The translations under genes and the position numbers were made by a program. Under the pieces are notes generated by a model. The model worked only from the letters and a program-made list of their open reading frames with translations, ran no database searches and had not been told where the DNA came from. Shown here piece by piece: positions 1 to 8,885 of a DNA stretch of 64,000 nucleotides (its first letter is position 1; every line of letters begins with the position of its first letter). Source of the DNA: Paenibacillus ginsengarvi (lineage in GTDB: Bacteria; Bacillota; Bacilli; Paenibacillales; NBRC-103111). Location of the stretch: NCBI RefSeq assembly GCF_003626695.1, contig NZ_RBAH01000004.1, positions 1 through 64,000 on the forward strand. Reading direction: 5' to 3'.

Positions 1-74
1 GGCTTCCGTTCTAGTGGCAAGAGGTTTTTCAGTTTTTCCCATTGATCGTCACGTATCTCGTATCTTCTTCTCAT
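1..74 (-). CDS. IS5-family transposase, N-terminal fragment (runs off window)
   Basis: Reading leftward from an ATG at 74, the frame stays open to the window edge and begins MRRRYEIRDDQWEKLKNLLP. That pattern (short basic start, then D-x-W-E/R-x-[IL]-x-x-LLP) is the usual beginning of IS5/IS427-type DDE transposases. Only 24 codons are visible, so catalytic residues cannot be checked and it is unknown whether the element is intact outside the window. Confidence 0.7.
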   Translation of the reverse strand, partial: MRRRYEIRDDQWEKLKNLLPLERK

Positions 75-126
75 GTGAGAAGTTTACCAAATTATAGGGC
101 CTTTTGATAGTTTGAATACACGCCCT
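1..126 (-). mobile_element. End of an IS5-like insertion sequence
   Basis: The transposase start lies about 50 bases inside a likely element end. Read on the minus strand, the end would begin near 126 with GGGCGTGTATTCAAACTATC, followed by CTA, which would suit the TA/TNA target preference of IS427-type elements. The other end is outside the window, so the inverted repeat and target duplication are not verified. The exact boundary is an inference. Confidence 0.45.
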
Positions 127-141
127 AGTTCGGCAGGGCGT

Positions 142-170
142 AGGGTCAGAATTGGCTTCTGACCCTTTGT
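142..170 (+). terminator. Hairpin between IS end and sugar ABC genes
   Basis: AGGGTCAGA and TCTGACCCT form a 9-bp stem with a 7-base loop, followed by a short T-rich stretch. A second hairpin (CGCCCT/AGGGCG, 121-140) lies just before it. It may end transcription coming from the left, which raises the question of where the permease promoter is. Confidence 0.5.
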
Positions 171-200
171 CGTATTTTCGGGGAAAGGTTCGTGGGACCC

Positions 201-1097
201 ATGAAACAATGGAGAACGAATGCGGCGGGTGCTTTCTTCACCTTGCCCAGTCTTCTCTTGACGCTTGTGTTTACGGTTTATCCGATCTTCTGGGTATTCC
301 GGTATATGTTTTATGATTACAAAGGGTACGGAACGCCGCGTTTCATCGGCCTGGACAACTTCCGCACCTTATGGACGGATCATTTGCTGTGGAATTCCGT
401 CGTCCAAACATTCGTTTATGCGGGCGGGAAGCTGATTCTAACGCTGCCGCTGGCGCTCTTGCTAGCGGTCATCCTTAATCGTGCGATCAAAGGGCGACAG
501 CTTTTGCGGGCGATTTACTTCTTGCCGACGATTATCAGCTCTGCGGTCATTTCCGTTGTGTTTTTCATCATATTCAACTCGTACAATGGGGTTTTGAACC
601 AGTTTCTAATCAAGCTCGGCATCACCGACAAAGGCATTGAATGGCTCGGTCCGAAATACGCCATGCTGACGGTCATTCTCATCGCGGTATGGGGAGCGGT
701 CGGCAACTATATGATTTTGTTCATCGCCGGTTTGCAGAACATTCCGCATGAGGTTCATGAAAGCGCGGATTTGGATGGCGCGGGCGTTTGGCAAAAGTTT
801 TGGTATATCACGGTGCCGATGCTCGGTCCGGTGCTGCAGATGGTCATCATGCTGGCGATCATCAACTCGCTCAAAAGCTATGAAAGCATCATGGTGCTGA
901 CCGACGGCGGGCCGATTGGCAAAACCGAAGTCATGTTTCTGTACCTGTATCGTCTCCTGTTCCCGACGCCATCGGCCAGCAGTGTGCTGGAGCAGCAAAT
1001 CGGCTATGGCAGCGCGGTCGGTTTCGTGACGGCGGTCATCGTCGGCGGCGTGACAGCCTTGTACTTTTATTTGTCCAGAAAATTAAATCAAATGTAA
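201..1097 (+). CDS. Carbohydrate ABC transporter permease, MalF/UgpA type
   Basis: Inner-membrane permease of a binding-protein-dependent sugar importer (ABC CUT1 class). The protein (298 aa from ATG 201) has six hydrophobic segments. The EAA loop sits near residues 185-205 (ESADLDGAG...WYITVP), the contact site for the ATPase. GTG 192 is an alternative start, but the GGGAAAGG ribosome site is only 3 bases from it. The next gene, 39 bases downstream, is the MalG-type partner. No solute-binding protein or ATPase is adjacent; the IS end and a hairpin lie immediately upstream, so the operon may have lost its first gene or continue beyond the element. The sugar cannot be told from sequence. Confidence 0.9.
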   Translation: MKQWRTNAAGAFFTLPSLLLTLVFTVYPIFWVFRYMFYDYKGYGTPRFIGLDNFRTLWTDHLLWNSVVQTFVYAGGKLILTLPLALLLAVILNRAIKGRQLLRAIYFLPTIISSAVISVVFFIIFNSYNGVLNQFLIKLGITDKGIEWLGPKYAMLTVILIAVWGAVGNYMILFIAGLQNIPHEVHESADLDGAGVWQKFWYITVPMLGPVLQMVIMLAIINSLKSYESIMVLTDGGPIGKTEVMFLYLYRLLFPTPSASSVLEQQIGYGSAVGFVTAVIVGGVTALYFYLSRKLNQM

Positions 1098-1136
1098 TCC
1101 CGTTTATCTACCGTTTTTTTCTTGGAGGAATGGATC

Positions 1137-2024
1137 ATGCAGCAAGCAACTGCGGGAAAGCCCAAGCCGAGCGCTTCGAGCGGCGTCCTTCCCGTCTTTC
1201 TACGTCCCGGAACGATCTTTTTATGGATCTTTTTGCTGGTCATGGCGTTTCTCACGCTATTTCCGGTGCTCGTGGCGATCCTCGGTTCGTTCAAATCGAA
1301 CGCCGAGTTGACCGCCGGCGCTACCATACTGCCGAAGACTTGGCACTTCTCCAACTATGTGGAGGCATGGAAGACGGCCAATTTTTCCCGTTATACGTGG
1401 AACAGCTTGTTTATCAGTATAGGCACGACAGTGGGAACGCTGCTCGTCGCTTCGATGGCAGCCTATGGGGTGGATCGGCTGCGATTCGTGGGCAGACGGA
1501 CGTATATTTTCATTCAAGCGGCCACGATGTTTATCTCTGTCGGTCCGCTGGTGCTGCATCCGCAATTCCGAATCATGGTCACACTGCACTTGCAAACTTC
1601 GCTGTGGGGCGTCGTTATTTTGCTGGTCAGCGCCCACGCAGCCACTTACTTTATCCTGTATAGCTTCGTCAGGGCCATCCCGCGGGAGCTGGACGAGGCC
1701 GCCAAAATCGACGGCAGCTCGATGCTGGGCACGTATTGGCGGATCATCCTGCCTTTGCTTGGGCCGGGTCTGGGGGTTTCGGCGCTGTTTACGTTCCGTG
1801 CCGCCTGGAATGAATACATTATGCCGCTTGTGTTCACGATGAGCCAGCCGAAATTGCAGCCGCTCACGGTAGGCTTGTCCAACTTGCGCTACGGCGCTTC
1901 TGCGGCAGCGCAAACGCACTATATGATGGCCGGCGCCTGTCTGTCGATCCTGCCCATACTCATCGTTTACATTTTTGCCAACAAATCGTTTATGCAGATG
2001 ACGGCCGGTTCGCTCAAAGGATAA
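1137..2024 (+). CDS. Carbohydrate ABC transporter permease, MalG/UgpE type
   Basis: Second membrane subunit of the same sugar importer, 295 aa. Start at ATG 1137 is favoured because GGAGG (1124-1128) lies 8 bases upstream. A short Pro/Ser-rich N-terminal tail precedes six hydrophobic segments. The EAA loop reads ELDEAAKIDGSS...WRIILPLLGP near residues 180-205, matching the CUT1 family. It is co-directional with the MalF-type gene and followed by a hairpin at 2051, so the two form a short transcription unit. The ATPase is presumably a shared MsmK/UgpC-like protein encoded elsewhere, as is common in Firmicutes; that is inference. Confidence 0.9.
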   Translation: MQQATAGKPKPSASSGVLPVFLRPGTIFLWIFLLVMAFLTLFPVLVAILGSFKSNAELTAGATILPKTWHFSNYVEAWKTANFSRYTWNSLFISIGTTVGTLLVASMAAYGVDRLRFVGRRTYIFIQAATMFISVGPLVLHPQFRIMVTLHLQTSLWGVVILLVSAHAATYFILYSFVRAIPRELDEAAKIDGSSMLGTYWRIILPLLGPGLGVSALFTFRAAWNEYIMPLVFTMSQPKLQPLTVGLSNLRYGASAAAQTHYMMAGACLSILPILIVYIFANKSFMQMTAGSLKG

Positions 2025-2050
2025 TACGGTTTTCATACAAGCATTCAAGC

Positions 2051-2078
2051 CAGCCCTCGCTCTCGCGGGGGCTGTTTT
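2051..2078 (+). terminator. Terminator of sugar permease operon
   Basis: CAGCCCTCGC and GCGGGGGCTG form a GC-rich stem directly followed by TTTT, 27 bases after the permease stop codon. Confidence 0.7.
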
Positions 2079-2381
2079 CGCTGTCTGTCCGCAATTTGCC
2101 GCCAAGATGGCCAAGCTGTCCAAAAGGAACCGGAAAAGCACCAAACGGCTGTTTCTCACATATTGTAAACATCGAAAAACGGCAATCTTGCGAATCGGAT
2201 TCGCAGGAACGAGCAGCTCTCGCCCATTTATTACTTTTTCTTATCGACTTGCAAAAAGTTCATTATGAACGGAAGGTGACAGGAATCTCGCGGAAATCCA
2301 GCCCTAGTTCCCTGAAACTTCTGGAAAAACGGTCGTCCACAACCCGACTTTCAACCAAAATAACATAATGTTTCAGCTGTA
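2079..2381. other. Intergenic stretch without a supported gene
   Basis: About 300 bases between the sugar operon terminator and the sulfate operon promoter. The only structure seen is a short perfect palindrome around 2189-2205 (TGCGAAT/ATTCGCA). An open frame of 90 codons crosses it but has no ribosome site and no recognisable protein pattern. No S-box (SAM) riboswitch sequence was recognised. Confidence 0.5.
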
Positions 2382-2410
2382 TTGACAGCTTTCACCAGCG
2401 GTGTTACCAT
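2382..2410 (+). promoter_or_regulatory. Sigma-A promoter of the sulfate operon
   Basis: TTGACA (2382-2387), 17-base spacer, TACCAT (2405-2410). The predicted start point near 2417 leaves a leader of about 90 bases before sbp. Confidence 0.7.
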
Positions 2411-2425
2411 TGCACTCAACATAAT

Positions 2426-2453
2426 ACCAACTATGCTCATAGGATTAATTGGT
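2426..2453. promoter_or_regulatory. Nested palindrome downstream of the sulfate promoter, likely operator
   Basis: Two nested inverted repeats: outer ACCAA...TTGGT and inner CTATG-CT-CATAG. They lie just after the start point of transcription, where a repressor would block initiation or clearance. The right half (ATAGGATTAATT) resembles ATAGGAAT at the second YezD gene (14941-14948). A sulfur regulator of the CymR type is the obvious candidate, but the identity of the protein is inferred. Confidence 0.5.
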
Positions 2454-2509
2454 CAACCGGACAGCCGGAGACTTTCGAACACAAACTAAAAAAAGGGAGT
2501 TTACATCGC

Positions 2510-3574
2510 ATGAAAAAACCGATCCTGCTGTCCGTCTTATCCGCCATCCTGCTTATGGGCGTTACCGCTTGCGGAGGAGGAGCCGCATCCGGCACCGATA
2601 AATCCGCCGCCCCCGCCGGGGGAGCCGCAGCAAAACCTCCCGTGGAGCTGCTCAACGTCTCCTACGATCCTACTCGCGAATTATACGAAGCCTACAACAA
2701 AGCATTCGCTAAATATTGGGAAACGAAAGCCAATCAAAAAGTGACGATTAAGCAGTCGCACGGCGGCTCCGGCAGCCAAGGACGCTCGGTCATCGACGGC
2801 ATCCAGGCCGATGTCGTAACACTCGCGCTCGCCTATGACATCGATGCCATCCAGGAGAAGGGACTGATTAACGCCGATTGGCAAAAGCGCCTGAAGGACA
2901 ACAGCTCGCCTTATACGTCCACGATCGTGTTCCTCGTCCGCAAAGGCAATCCGAAAGGAATCAAAGACTGGAACGATCTGATCAAGCCGGGGGTCAGCGT
3001 CATCACCCCGAATCCGAAAACATCGGGCGGCGCGCGCTGGAACTACTTGGCCGCTTGGGGTTACGCGCTGAAGCATAACAACAACGACGAAACCGCCGCC
3101 AAAGATTTCGTGACGAAGCTGTTCAAAAACGTGCCGGTTCTCGATTCCGGCGCACGCGGCTCGACCACTACATTCGTCGAACGCGGCATCGGCGACGTGC
3201 TGCTTGCCTGGGAGAACGAAGCGTTCCTGTCGCTTAAGGAATTCGGCGAAGGCAAATTCGAGATTGTCGTTCCATCGCTGAGCATTTTGGCAGAGCCTCC
3301 GGTTTCCGTCGTCGACAAGGTCGCCGACAAAAAAGGCACGCGCGAAGTCGCGCAAGCTTATCTCGAGTATCTTTACACCGAGGAAGGCCAGGAAATCGCG
3401 GCCCAAAACTTTTATCGTCCCCGTCTCGAATCGGTTGCCAAAAAGTATGAGAAGCAGTTTCCAAAAATCGAGCTGCTGACGATCGATAAAAATTTCGGCG
3501 GCTGGCAAAAGGCGCAAACCACTCATTTTGCCGACGGCGGCACGTTCGACCAAATTTACAAACCGAGCAAATAA
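2510..3574 (+). CDS. sbp: Sulfate ABC transporter substrate-binding lipoprotein
   Basis: Captures sulfate (possibly also thiosulfate) outside the cell and delivers it to CysT/CysW. The 354-aa protein starts with MKKP, a hydrophobic stretch and the lipobox VTAC, so Cys21 would be lipidated. The mature domain begins with the family pattern [13 protein letters not shown] and contains SHGGSGSQ near residue 85, which forms part of the sulfate site in Sbp/CysP proteins, and the [11 protein letters not shown] segment. It is the first gene of sbp-cysT-cysW-cysA and has its own promoter and a palindromic operator. AAAGGGAG supports the start. Confidence 0.95.
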   Translation: MKKPILLSVLSAILLMGVTACGGGAASGTDKSAAPAGGAAAKPPVELLNVSYDPTRELYEAYNKAFAKYWETKANQKVTIKQSHGGSGSQGRSVIDGIQADVVTLALAYDIDAIQEKGLINADWQKRLKDNSSPYTSTIVFLVRKGNPKGIKDWNDLIKPGVSVITPNPKTSGGARWNYLAAWGYALKHNNNDETAAKDFVTKLFKNVPVLDSGARGSTTTFVERGIGDVLLAWENEAFLSLKEFGEGKFEIVVPSLSILAEPPVSVVDKVADKKGTREVAQAYLEYLYTEEGQEIAAQNFYRPRLESVAKKYEKQFPKIELLTIDKNFGGWQKAQTTHFADGGTFDQIYKPSK

Positions 3575-3714
3575 AGCGGCTTTCCGGAAACAAGCACCAC
3601 TGCCACGCAGATAGGGCTCTGCCCTCTCGGAGCTTTGTCTGCAAGGCGGCGAATAGTTCGAAAAACGCCCAAGCACGATCATCCTATTAAAGGTGACAGG
3701 AGTGACCTGAGCCG

Positions 3715-4641
3715 ATGGCTTCCTCCAATACCCCCCGCGAACCGCAAACGTCCCTCGGGACAACAGCGGAACAAACGACGATGGGGAACCCCGAGAGCAA
3801 TAAACGCGGCAAAAGCCGCAAAAGACGTTCCGTCCTGCCGGGCTTCGGCTTGTCGATGGGCTTTACGATCACGTACCTCAGTCTCGTCGTGTTGTTCCCG
3901 CTCGCTGGTATCATTCTGAAATCGACGCAGCAAAGCTGGAGCAAGTTTTGGGAGACGGCGACCGACCCGCGCGTCATCGCTTCCATCGAGGTCAGCATGA
4001 TGACCTCATTAGTCGCCGCAGTCGTGAATGCCGTATTCGGCCTCATCGTAGCCTGGGTGCTCGTCCGTTACAACTTTCCGGGCAAACGGCTCATCGACGG
4101 GCTGGTCGATCTGCCGTTCGCACTCCCGACCGCAGTCGCCGGTATCGCACTGACCGCGATTTACTCGCAAAACGGACTGCTCGGCAGCTTTTTCGCCAAG
4201 TTCGACATCAAAACGGCTTACTCGCCGCTCGGCATTACGATTGCGCTGCTGTTCATCGGCCTGCCGTTCGTCGTGCGGACGATCCAGCCGGTGCTGGAGG
4301 ATTTGGAGAAGGACGTGGAGGAAGCGGCGGCCTCGCTCGGCGCCTCTCGCTGGCGCACGTTTCGCCGCGTTATTTTTCCGGCCGTGCTGCCTTCGCTGCT
4401 GACCGGCTTCGCGCTCGCTTTCGCCCGCGGCCTCGGCGAATACGGCTCCGTCGTCTTCATCTCCGGCAATATGCCGATGAAGACCGAGATCGCTCCGCTG
4501 CTGATCCGTACGAAGCTGGAGCAATACGACTACACCGGGGCCACGACGATCGCTTTGCTTATGCTGATCATCTCGTTCGTCCTGCTGTTCGTCATCAATC
4601 TGCTGCAATGGCGCGCAAGCCGGCGCACGATCGGCGCATAA
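3715..4641 (+). CDS. cysT: Sulfate ABC transporter permease CysT
   Basis: Membrane subunit of the sulfate importer, 308 aa. An unusually polar N-terminal tail of about 45 residues (many Lys, Arg, Ser) precedes the first membrane segment. The permease signature [19 protein letters not shown] lies near residues 203-221 and contacts CysA. The [17 protein letters not shown] segment is characteristic of CysT. A 140-base spacer separates it from sbp, and cysW starts 12 bases after its stop, so translation from one mRNA is expected. Confidence 0.95.
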   Translation: MASSNTPREPQTSLGTTAEQTTMGNPESNKRGKSRKRRSVLPGFGLSMGFTITYLSLVVLFPLAGIILKSTQQSWSKFWETATDPRVIASIEVSMMTSLVAAVVNAVFGLIVAWVLVRYNFPGKRLIDGLVDLPFALPTAVAGIALTAIYSQNGLLGSFFAKFDIKTAYSPLGITIALLFIGLPFVVRTIQPVLEDLEKDVEEAAASLGASRWRTFRRVIFPAVLPSLLTGFALAFARGLGEYGSVVFISGNMPMKTEIAPLLIRTKLEQYDYTGATTIALLMLIISFVLLFVINLLQWRASRRTIGA

Positions 4642-4653
4642 GGAGGAAGATTC

Positions 4654-5565
4654 ATGGCAGGAACCGTCACAGCACGCACATCCATGCCGCCATCGGCCGG
4701 CCCTCGCCCTATGCCCGCCGTAACGAGCGAATCGGCCGGCGTCAAATGGCTGCTTATCGCCATCGCACTGCTGTTCATCGGGCTGGTGCTCATATTGCCG
4801 CTTATTACCGTGTTTACCCAAGCGTTCAAGAAAGGCGCCGAAGTGTACTTCGCCGCCATAACCGAGAAGGAAGCGCTGTCCGCCATCCGGCTGACGCTCA
4901 TTACCGCCATCATAGCCGTTCCGCTCAATACGCTGTTCGGCGTAGCGGCCGCCTGGGCGATCGCCAAGTTCAGTTTTCGCGGCAAACAGCTGCTGACGAC
5001 GCTGATCGATTTGCCGTTCGCCATTTCCCCGGTCATCTCCGGGCTCATCTTCGTACTCCTGTTCGGGGCTCAAGGGTGGTTCGGGCCTTATCTCATCGAG
5101 CACGGCGTACCGATCATATTCGCCCTGCCCGGTATCGTCATCGCCACGATGTTCGTCACGTTTCCGTTCGTCGCCCGCGAGCTGATTCCGCTCATGCAGG
5201 CGCAGGGCAGTCAGGAAGAGGAAGCGGCCGTCAGCCTCGGCGCCGGCGGCTGGACCGTATTTTGGCGGGTGACGCTGCCGAATATCAAGTGGGGGCTGCT
5301 GTACGGCATTATCCTCTGTAACGCCCGCGCGATGGGCGAGTTCGGAGCGGTCTCCGTCGTTTCCGGACATATACGCGGCGAAACGAACACGATGCCGCTG
5401 CACGTCGAAATTTTGTACAACGAATACCAGTTTGCCGCTTCGTTCGCGGTCGCCTCGCTGCTCGTGCTGCTCGCGCTCGTCACCTTGATCGTGAAAAGCA
5501 TAGTCGAACGGAAGCAGCATCAGGCTGCCGTCCAACCGGCCGTTCAAACGGTCTCGGGCGAGTAA
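4654..5565 (+). CDS. cysW: Sulfate ABC transporter permease CysW
   Basis: Second sulfate permease, 303 aa, paralogous to CysT and forming the membrane dimer with it. [22 protein letters not shown] is the typical CysW pore-lining region, and [21 protein letters not shown] near residues 190-210 is the ATPase-contact loop. AAGGAGGA sits 7 bases before the ATG. The N-terminal 30 residues are Pro/Ser-rich and probably cytoplasmic. It is followed after 77 bases by cysA. Confidence 0.95.
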   Translation: MAGTVTARTSMPPSAGPRPMPAVTSESAGVKWLLIAIALLFIGLVLILPLITVFTQAFKKGAEVYFAAITEKEALSAIRLTLITAIIAVPLNTLFGVAAAWAIAKFSFRGKQLLTTLIDLPFAISPVISGLIFVLLFGAQGWFGPYLIEHGVPIIFALPGIVIATMFVTFPFVARELIPLMQAQGSQEEEAAVSLGAGGWTVFWRVTLPNIKWGLLYGIILCNARAMGEFGAVSVVSGHIRGETNTMPLHVEILYNEYQFAASFAVASLLVLLALVTLIVKSIVERKQHQAAVQPAVQTVSGE

Positions 5566-5642
5566 GATGCCTGTACGACCTGCCCGTTCAGCTATAACAC
5601 ACGGCTTCGCTTTTGGGTTGATTACAAGGAGGGAACAAAGCC

Positions 5643-6701
5643 ATGTATTTGGAAGTGAAGCAGCTCGTCAAAACGTTCGGCGGTTACACCGCCTCCGACC
5701 GCGTAAGCTTCGGCATCGAAAAAGGGCGGCTGATCGGACTGCTCGGCCCGAGCGGCGGCGGCAAAACGACGATTCTCCGCATGCTGGCGGGACTGGAGAC
5801 GCCGGATTCGGGCGAAATTTACATCGACGGCAAGTTGGTTAACAACGTGCCCGCCCAGCGCAGGGGCATCGGCTTCGTGTTTCAAAGCTATGCATTGTTT
5901 CGCCATATGACCGTTTATGACAATATCGCCTTCGGTCTTACGATTCAGAAACGATCGAAGCGCGAAATTCAAGCCCGCGTGTCCGAGCTGATCGAGCTGA
6001 CCGGCCTGAACGGCCTCGAGAAGCGTTATCCGAATCAGTTGTCCGGCGGGCAGCGCCAGCGCGTCGCCTTTGCGCGCGCCCTCGCCCCCGAGCCTCATCT
6101 GCTGCTGCTCGACGAGCCGTTCGCGGCGATCGACGCCAAGGTGCGCAAGGAGCTGCGTTCCTGGCTGCGGGCGACGATCGAGCGAATCGGCATCACCACG
6201 ATATTCGTCACGCACGATCAGGATGAGGCCGTTGAGGTCGCCGACGAAATTATGATCGTAAACGGCGGGAGACTCGAGCAGAAAGGGACCCCGATCGATA
6301 TATACAAAAACCCGCTTACGCCGTTTGTCGCCGGGTTTATCGGCGAATCGAGCCGGCTGGATCATCCGGCGAGCTTGAAAGGCTTCGAAGACGAGCTGCC
6401 GGACGCGAAAGCGATAATTCGACCGGAATTTGTAGAGATCGGAGCTTACGGCGAAATTTCAACGCCGCTGGCGGCGGAAGTCGGCTTCGTGCGCGACGTC
6501 TTTTTCCGCGGCAACAGCTGGCAGATCGAGGCGCAGATTGGCTCGCAATCGGTATCCGCCTACCGTTCTCTGGAGAAGACGCCGCTTAAGGCCGGGGACA
6601 AAGTCCAGGTGCTCATCCACCGGCTGATCCTGTTTAACGACAAACAGTCGCGTATCGTCGAAAACGGCATGAAAACCGACCCGATGCCGGTTAATATTTA
6701 A
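5643..6701 (+). CDS. cysA: Sulfate/thiosulfate import ATPase CysA
   Basis: ATPase that drives the CysTW importer, 352 aa. Walker A GPSGGGKT lies at residues 35-42, the Q-loop at FQSYALF, signature LSGGQ at 133-137, Walker B LLLLDEP at 153-159 and a switch His in THDQDEA. The C-terminal 110 residues form a TOBE-like regulatory domain with IRPEFVEI and a final beta-rich segment. AAGGAGGG precedes the ATG. It ends the recognisable sulfate operon; transcription probably continues through the repeat array into the YezD gene 203 bases downstream because no clear terminator follows. Confidence 0.95.
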   Translation: MYLEVKQLVKTFGGYTASDRVSFGIEKGRLIGLLGPSGGGKTTILRMLAGLETPDSGEIYIDGKLVNNVPAQRRGIGFVFQSYALFRHMTVYDNIAFGLTIQKRSKREIQARVSELIELTGLNGLEKRYPNQLSGGQRQRVAFARALAPEPHLLLLDEPFAAIDAKVRKELRSWLRATIERIGITTIFVTHDQDEAVEVADEIMIVNGGRLEQKGTPIDIYKNPLTPFVAGFIGESSRLDHPASLKGFEDELPDAKAIIRPEFVEIGAYGEISTPLAAEVGFVRDVFFRGNSWQIEAQIGSQSVSAYRSLEKTPLKAGDKVQVLIHRLILFNDKQSRIVENGMKTDPMPVNI

Positions 6702-6705
6702 GGCA

Positions 6706-6884
6706 AAAAGTACTCGGAATATGCTACAACGCTTCACTTCACTTTTTGGGGTTCTTTTTTCGGGGCTCCCCGAAAAGTAACAGGAATAAGCTACAACGCT
6801 TCGCTTCACTTTTTGGGGTTCTTTTTCGGGGCTCCCCGAAAAGTACTCGGAATATGCTACAACGCTTCGCTTCACTTTTTGGGG
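6706..6884 (+). repeat. Tandem repeat array (2 full units and a partial) with embedded hairpins
   Basis: Unit 1 is 6706-6772 (67 bases), unit 2 6773-6838 (66 bases), unit 3 6839-6884 (first 46 bases of a unit). Each unit carries CTACAACGCTTCRCTTCACT, and the full units end in a hairpin of CTTTTTCGGGG against CCCCGAAAAG. A 66-base unit keeps frame, so both strands stay open through the array. On the plus strand the frame reads a repeated RGSPKSNRNKLQRFASLFG peptide that runs in phase into the YezD gene. Such arrays are likely structural or mobile DNA rather than protein code. Confidence 0.8.
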
Positions 6885-6904
6885 AACATAAGGGAGGGAT
6901 ACGA

Positions 6905-7102
6905 ATGAGCAACTCGGTGAACTTGGACGACACGTGGGCGGAACGCATCCTAAGCAGCGTGGCCGGTCTGGAGTATGGCAGCGTGCAAATTATCGTACAC
7001 GACGGCAAAATCGTGCAAATCGAACGGACCGAGCGGAAACGGTTCGACACTCCCCTGCGCAATCAAAACGAACAGCCTCAGCAGCGAAGGAAAACGATAT
7101 AA
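6905..7102 (+). CDS. YezD family (DUF2292) small protein, copy 1
   Basis: A 65-aa protein with the YezD core: a short N-terminal helix (LDDTWAERILSSVAGLEYGSVQ) followed by IIVHDGKIVQIERTERKRF. Its biochemical role is unknown; the family often accompanies sulfate uptake and assimilation genes, as here. ATG 6905 is preceded by AGGGAGGG with 6 bases spacing. The frame upstream is open through the repeat array, so a longer product is conceivable, but the internal ribosome site argues against it. A closely similar copy lies at 14990, sharing IVQIERTERKRFDTP. Confidence 0.85.
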   Translation: MSNSVNLDDTWAERILSSVAGLEYGSVQIIVHDGKIVQIERTERKRFDTPLRNQNEQPQQRRKTI

Positions 7103-7118
7103 GGTGTGCAAAACAAGC

Positions 7119-7155
7119 GAGGTCATCGCCCCGGCTCATACCAGGCGATGACCTC
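7119..7155. terminator. Hairpin between convergent YezD and TolB-like genes
   Basis: GAGGTCATCGCC pairs perfectly with GGCGATGACCTC (12 bp, 13-base loop). The right arm is the coding end of the minus-strand gene and the loop holds its stop codon. The T-runs are weak on both sides, so it may be a convergent stop or mRNA 3'-end protector. Confidence 0.55.
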
Positions 7156-8412
7156 TTCCCAGTTAAACGCTTCGTAATACGAGGCGGCTACGTCAAGCCC
7201 CTCAATGACCGGCTTCCCAAAGCCGCCTGCCGCCCCCGCGCCTGTGCCGCCTGTAGATCCGGCATCCGCCATCCATGCGGACGCATGCTCACGGTCGGTA
7301 CGCACCCAAGCCAGCTTCCCGCTTCGCGGTAAATACACCGGATCGAAATCGCCGTTACGCGCTGGCGGGTTCGACAATTGCCTCGTTTCATTGCTGCCGA
7401 TATCGACGCGAGTCAAGGCAGGCAGCGGCCGCGCAGCCGGTTCGTTCGACCATTCGGCCTCCTTCGATCGGGATACAACGATGAACCGGTCGTTCTCCCA
7501 GACGAAGTCCCGATCGGCGTACCCTTTCGGCGTATAAGGAACCCGGCGAATGACGGGAAATTCCTTAACCTGAAGCCGTTTGTTCTGGATGGCGAACCGC
7601 CCTTCCCCTTCGATATACCCGAGCAGGTTTTGCGAAGGCGCCCACCTTTGCCATTCGTTTCTGCGAATCATCGTCGCAACCGTCCGGAACGTCTTGCCAT
7701 CGGCGGACAGCACGCACAGCGTATCGGCGTCGGCCGATAGCGATGCCGTCGGAACAGCGAGAAACGAGATCCACTTTCCGTCCGGCGACCATTTGAAGCT
7801 GCTCGTGCCTACGGCAAAAAAGCGATCCGACTGTGCAGGAAGCGTAAACAGCTTTTTTGCCTTTGCCGGGTCCATCCCTGCATCGACCGGTACCTTGAAC
7901 AGCTCGACTCGGGACCAGCCGTCCGGCAGCAGCTCCGCCAAAGAAGAGACGAGGAAGCCTTTTCCGTTTTGCAGCCACGAATAATTGCCGACGCCTCCGG
8001 TCACATTTTGGAACGGCTGAATGCCTTGGGGGCCGACTTCCGCCACATTCAGGATCGTATCGATCGCGAAGGCGAGCGTATTGCGGTCCGGCGCCCACTC
8101 GTAAAAAGTCCCTCCGCTGTATACCGGAAACGTTCTGTCGCTATCCAGCGCATACACCGAAATATCCGTTCCATCCTCGCCGCCCGCGAACGCGATGAAT
8201 CGGCCGTCGGCCGACCATTTGGGCGCCCGCACGTGGCCGCCCTTCGTAATTTGCCGCTCATCCGCTCCGCTTCTCTTCAGCCACAACTCGCCGCCGCGAA
8301 CGAAAGCCGCCTGCCACGCCTCAGCCGGAGCAGGTTCCGCATAGCCGCCAGAAGCCGTCAAGGCGCACAGCACCACGGCCAGCAGCGCCCCGATCATCCT
8401 CTGCATAAACAT
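7123..8412 (-). CDS. TolB-like beta-propeller (WD40/PD40) secreted protein
   Basis: Predicted extracytoplasmic beta-propeller of 429 aa. A signal peptide (MFMQRMIGALLAVVLCALTASGGYA) precedes about six blades with repeated PKWSADGRFIAFAGG / FKWSPDGKWISFLAV patterns typical of PD40/TolB blades. ATG 8412 follows GGAGGGGG, so the in-frame codons further upstream are probably not used. No enzyme motif is present; such proteins usually bind partners or ligands at the cell surface. It faces the YezD gene and is divergent from the glnS T-box, with no obvious functional partner. Confidence 0.8.
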   Translation of the reverse strand: MFMQRMIGALLAVVLCALTASGGYAEPAPAEAWQAAFVRGGELWLKRSGADERQITKGGHVRAPKWSADGRFIAFAGGEDGTDISVYALDSDRTFPVYSGGTFYEWAPDRNTLAFAIDTILNVAEVGPQGIQPFQNVTGGVGNYSWLQNGKGFLVSSLAELLPDGWSRVELFKVPVDAGMDPAKAKKLFTLPAQSDRFFAVGTSSFKWSPDGKWISFLAVPTASLSADADTLCVLSADGKTFRTVATMIRRNEWQRWAPSQNLLGYIEGEGRFAIQNKRLQVKEFPVIRRVPYTPKGYADRDFVWENDRFIVVSRSKEAEWSNEPAARPLPALTRVDIGSNETRQLSNPPARNGDFDPVYLPRSGKLAWVRTDREHASAWMADAGSTGGTGAGAAGGFGKPVIEGLDVAASYYEAFNWEEVIAWYEPGR

Positions 8413-8547
8413 AAGATTCCCCCTCCGAATAGCCACACCATGTATTATTTTCCAATCGCCCATCCGTTATGCATGTTTTTCCGCATTTCTCCGAGCCCCG
8501 CTGCAATTTACATCCGGCGGTTCTTTTGTTATCCTTTTGCTATAAGA

Positions 8548-8838
8548 TCAATCAAGCGTTATGACGAGAAGAGTACAGGAAAACGATCCCGCACAGAGAG
8601 CTCCGGCAGCTGAAAAGGAGCCGGGAACGTTTCCTCGAAACAAGCCTCCGAGCGGCATGTCGGACCTTTCACGAGCGATGGCATGACGGGTGCTCCCGTT
8701 ACAGGGCTAGAGTATAAGCATTCGTAGGAATGCCGTACTTGAAGAGATTAATATGGCGACATATTAATGAAGCTGGGGTGGCACCGCGAAAATTTCGTCC
8801 CCAAGACCAACGTCTTGGAGGTGAAATTTTTTTTATTT
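8548..8838 (+). promoter_or_regulatory. T-box leader with a glutamine (CAA) specifier
   Basis: Transcription attenuator sensing uncharged tRNA-Gln. The conserved GGGTGGCACCGCG lies at 8776-8788. Stem I begins with GAAGAGTACAGGAAAACG and its apical part has CAGAGAGCTCC. The specifier loop reads CGAAACAAGCC, giving CAA (Gln) at 8641-8643. The C in TGGCACC fits a tRNA with G discriminator, as expected for tRNA-Gln. A strong terminator (AAATTTC...CAAGAC against GTCTTG...GAAATTT, then eight T) spans 8789-8834. Confidence 0.9.
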
Positions 8839-8885
8839 GCATTTCAAACGCGAACACTCATCACGCTCATTAGGAGGAGCCAACT

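Noticed and set aside
2096-2368. 90-codon open frame between the sugar and sulfate operons
   Set aside because: No ribosome site, no recognisable protein pattern, and it ends just before the sulfate operon promoter.
2411-2509. SAM (S-box) riboswitch upstream of the sulfate operon
   Set aside because: Leader is only about 90 bases and shows an operator-like palindrome but no riboswitch core or terminator.
4009-5547. 512-codon open frame opposite cysT/cysW
   Set aside because: Arg/Asp/Gln-rich antisense shadow of two clear permease genes; no ribosome site and no family resemblance.
6459-6875. Minus-strand frame with repeated SEAKRCSIFRVLFGEPRK peptide
   Set aside because: Created by the tandem repeats and antisense cysA; no ribosome site.
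6706-6884. CRISPR array
   Set aside because: Units are directly adjacent without spacers, the repeat is too long, and no cas genes occur in the window.
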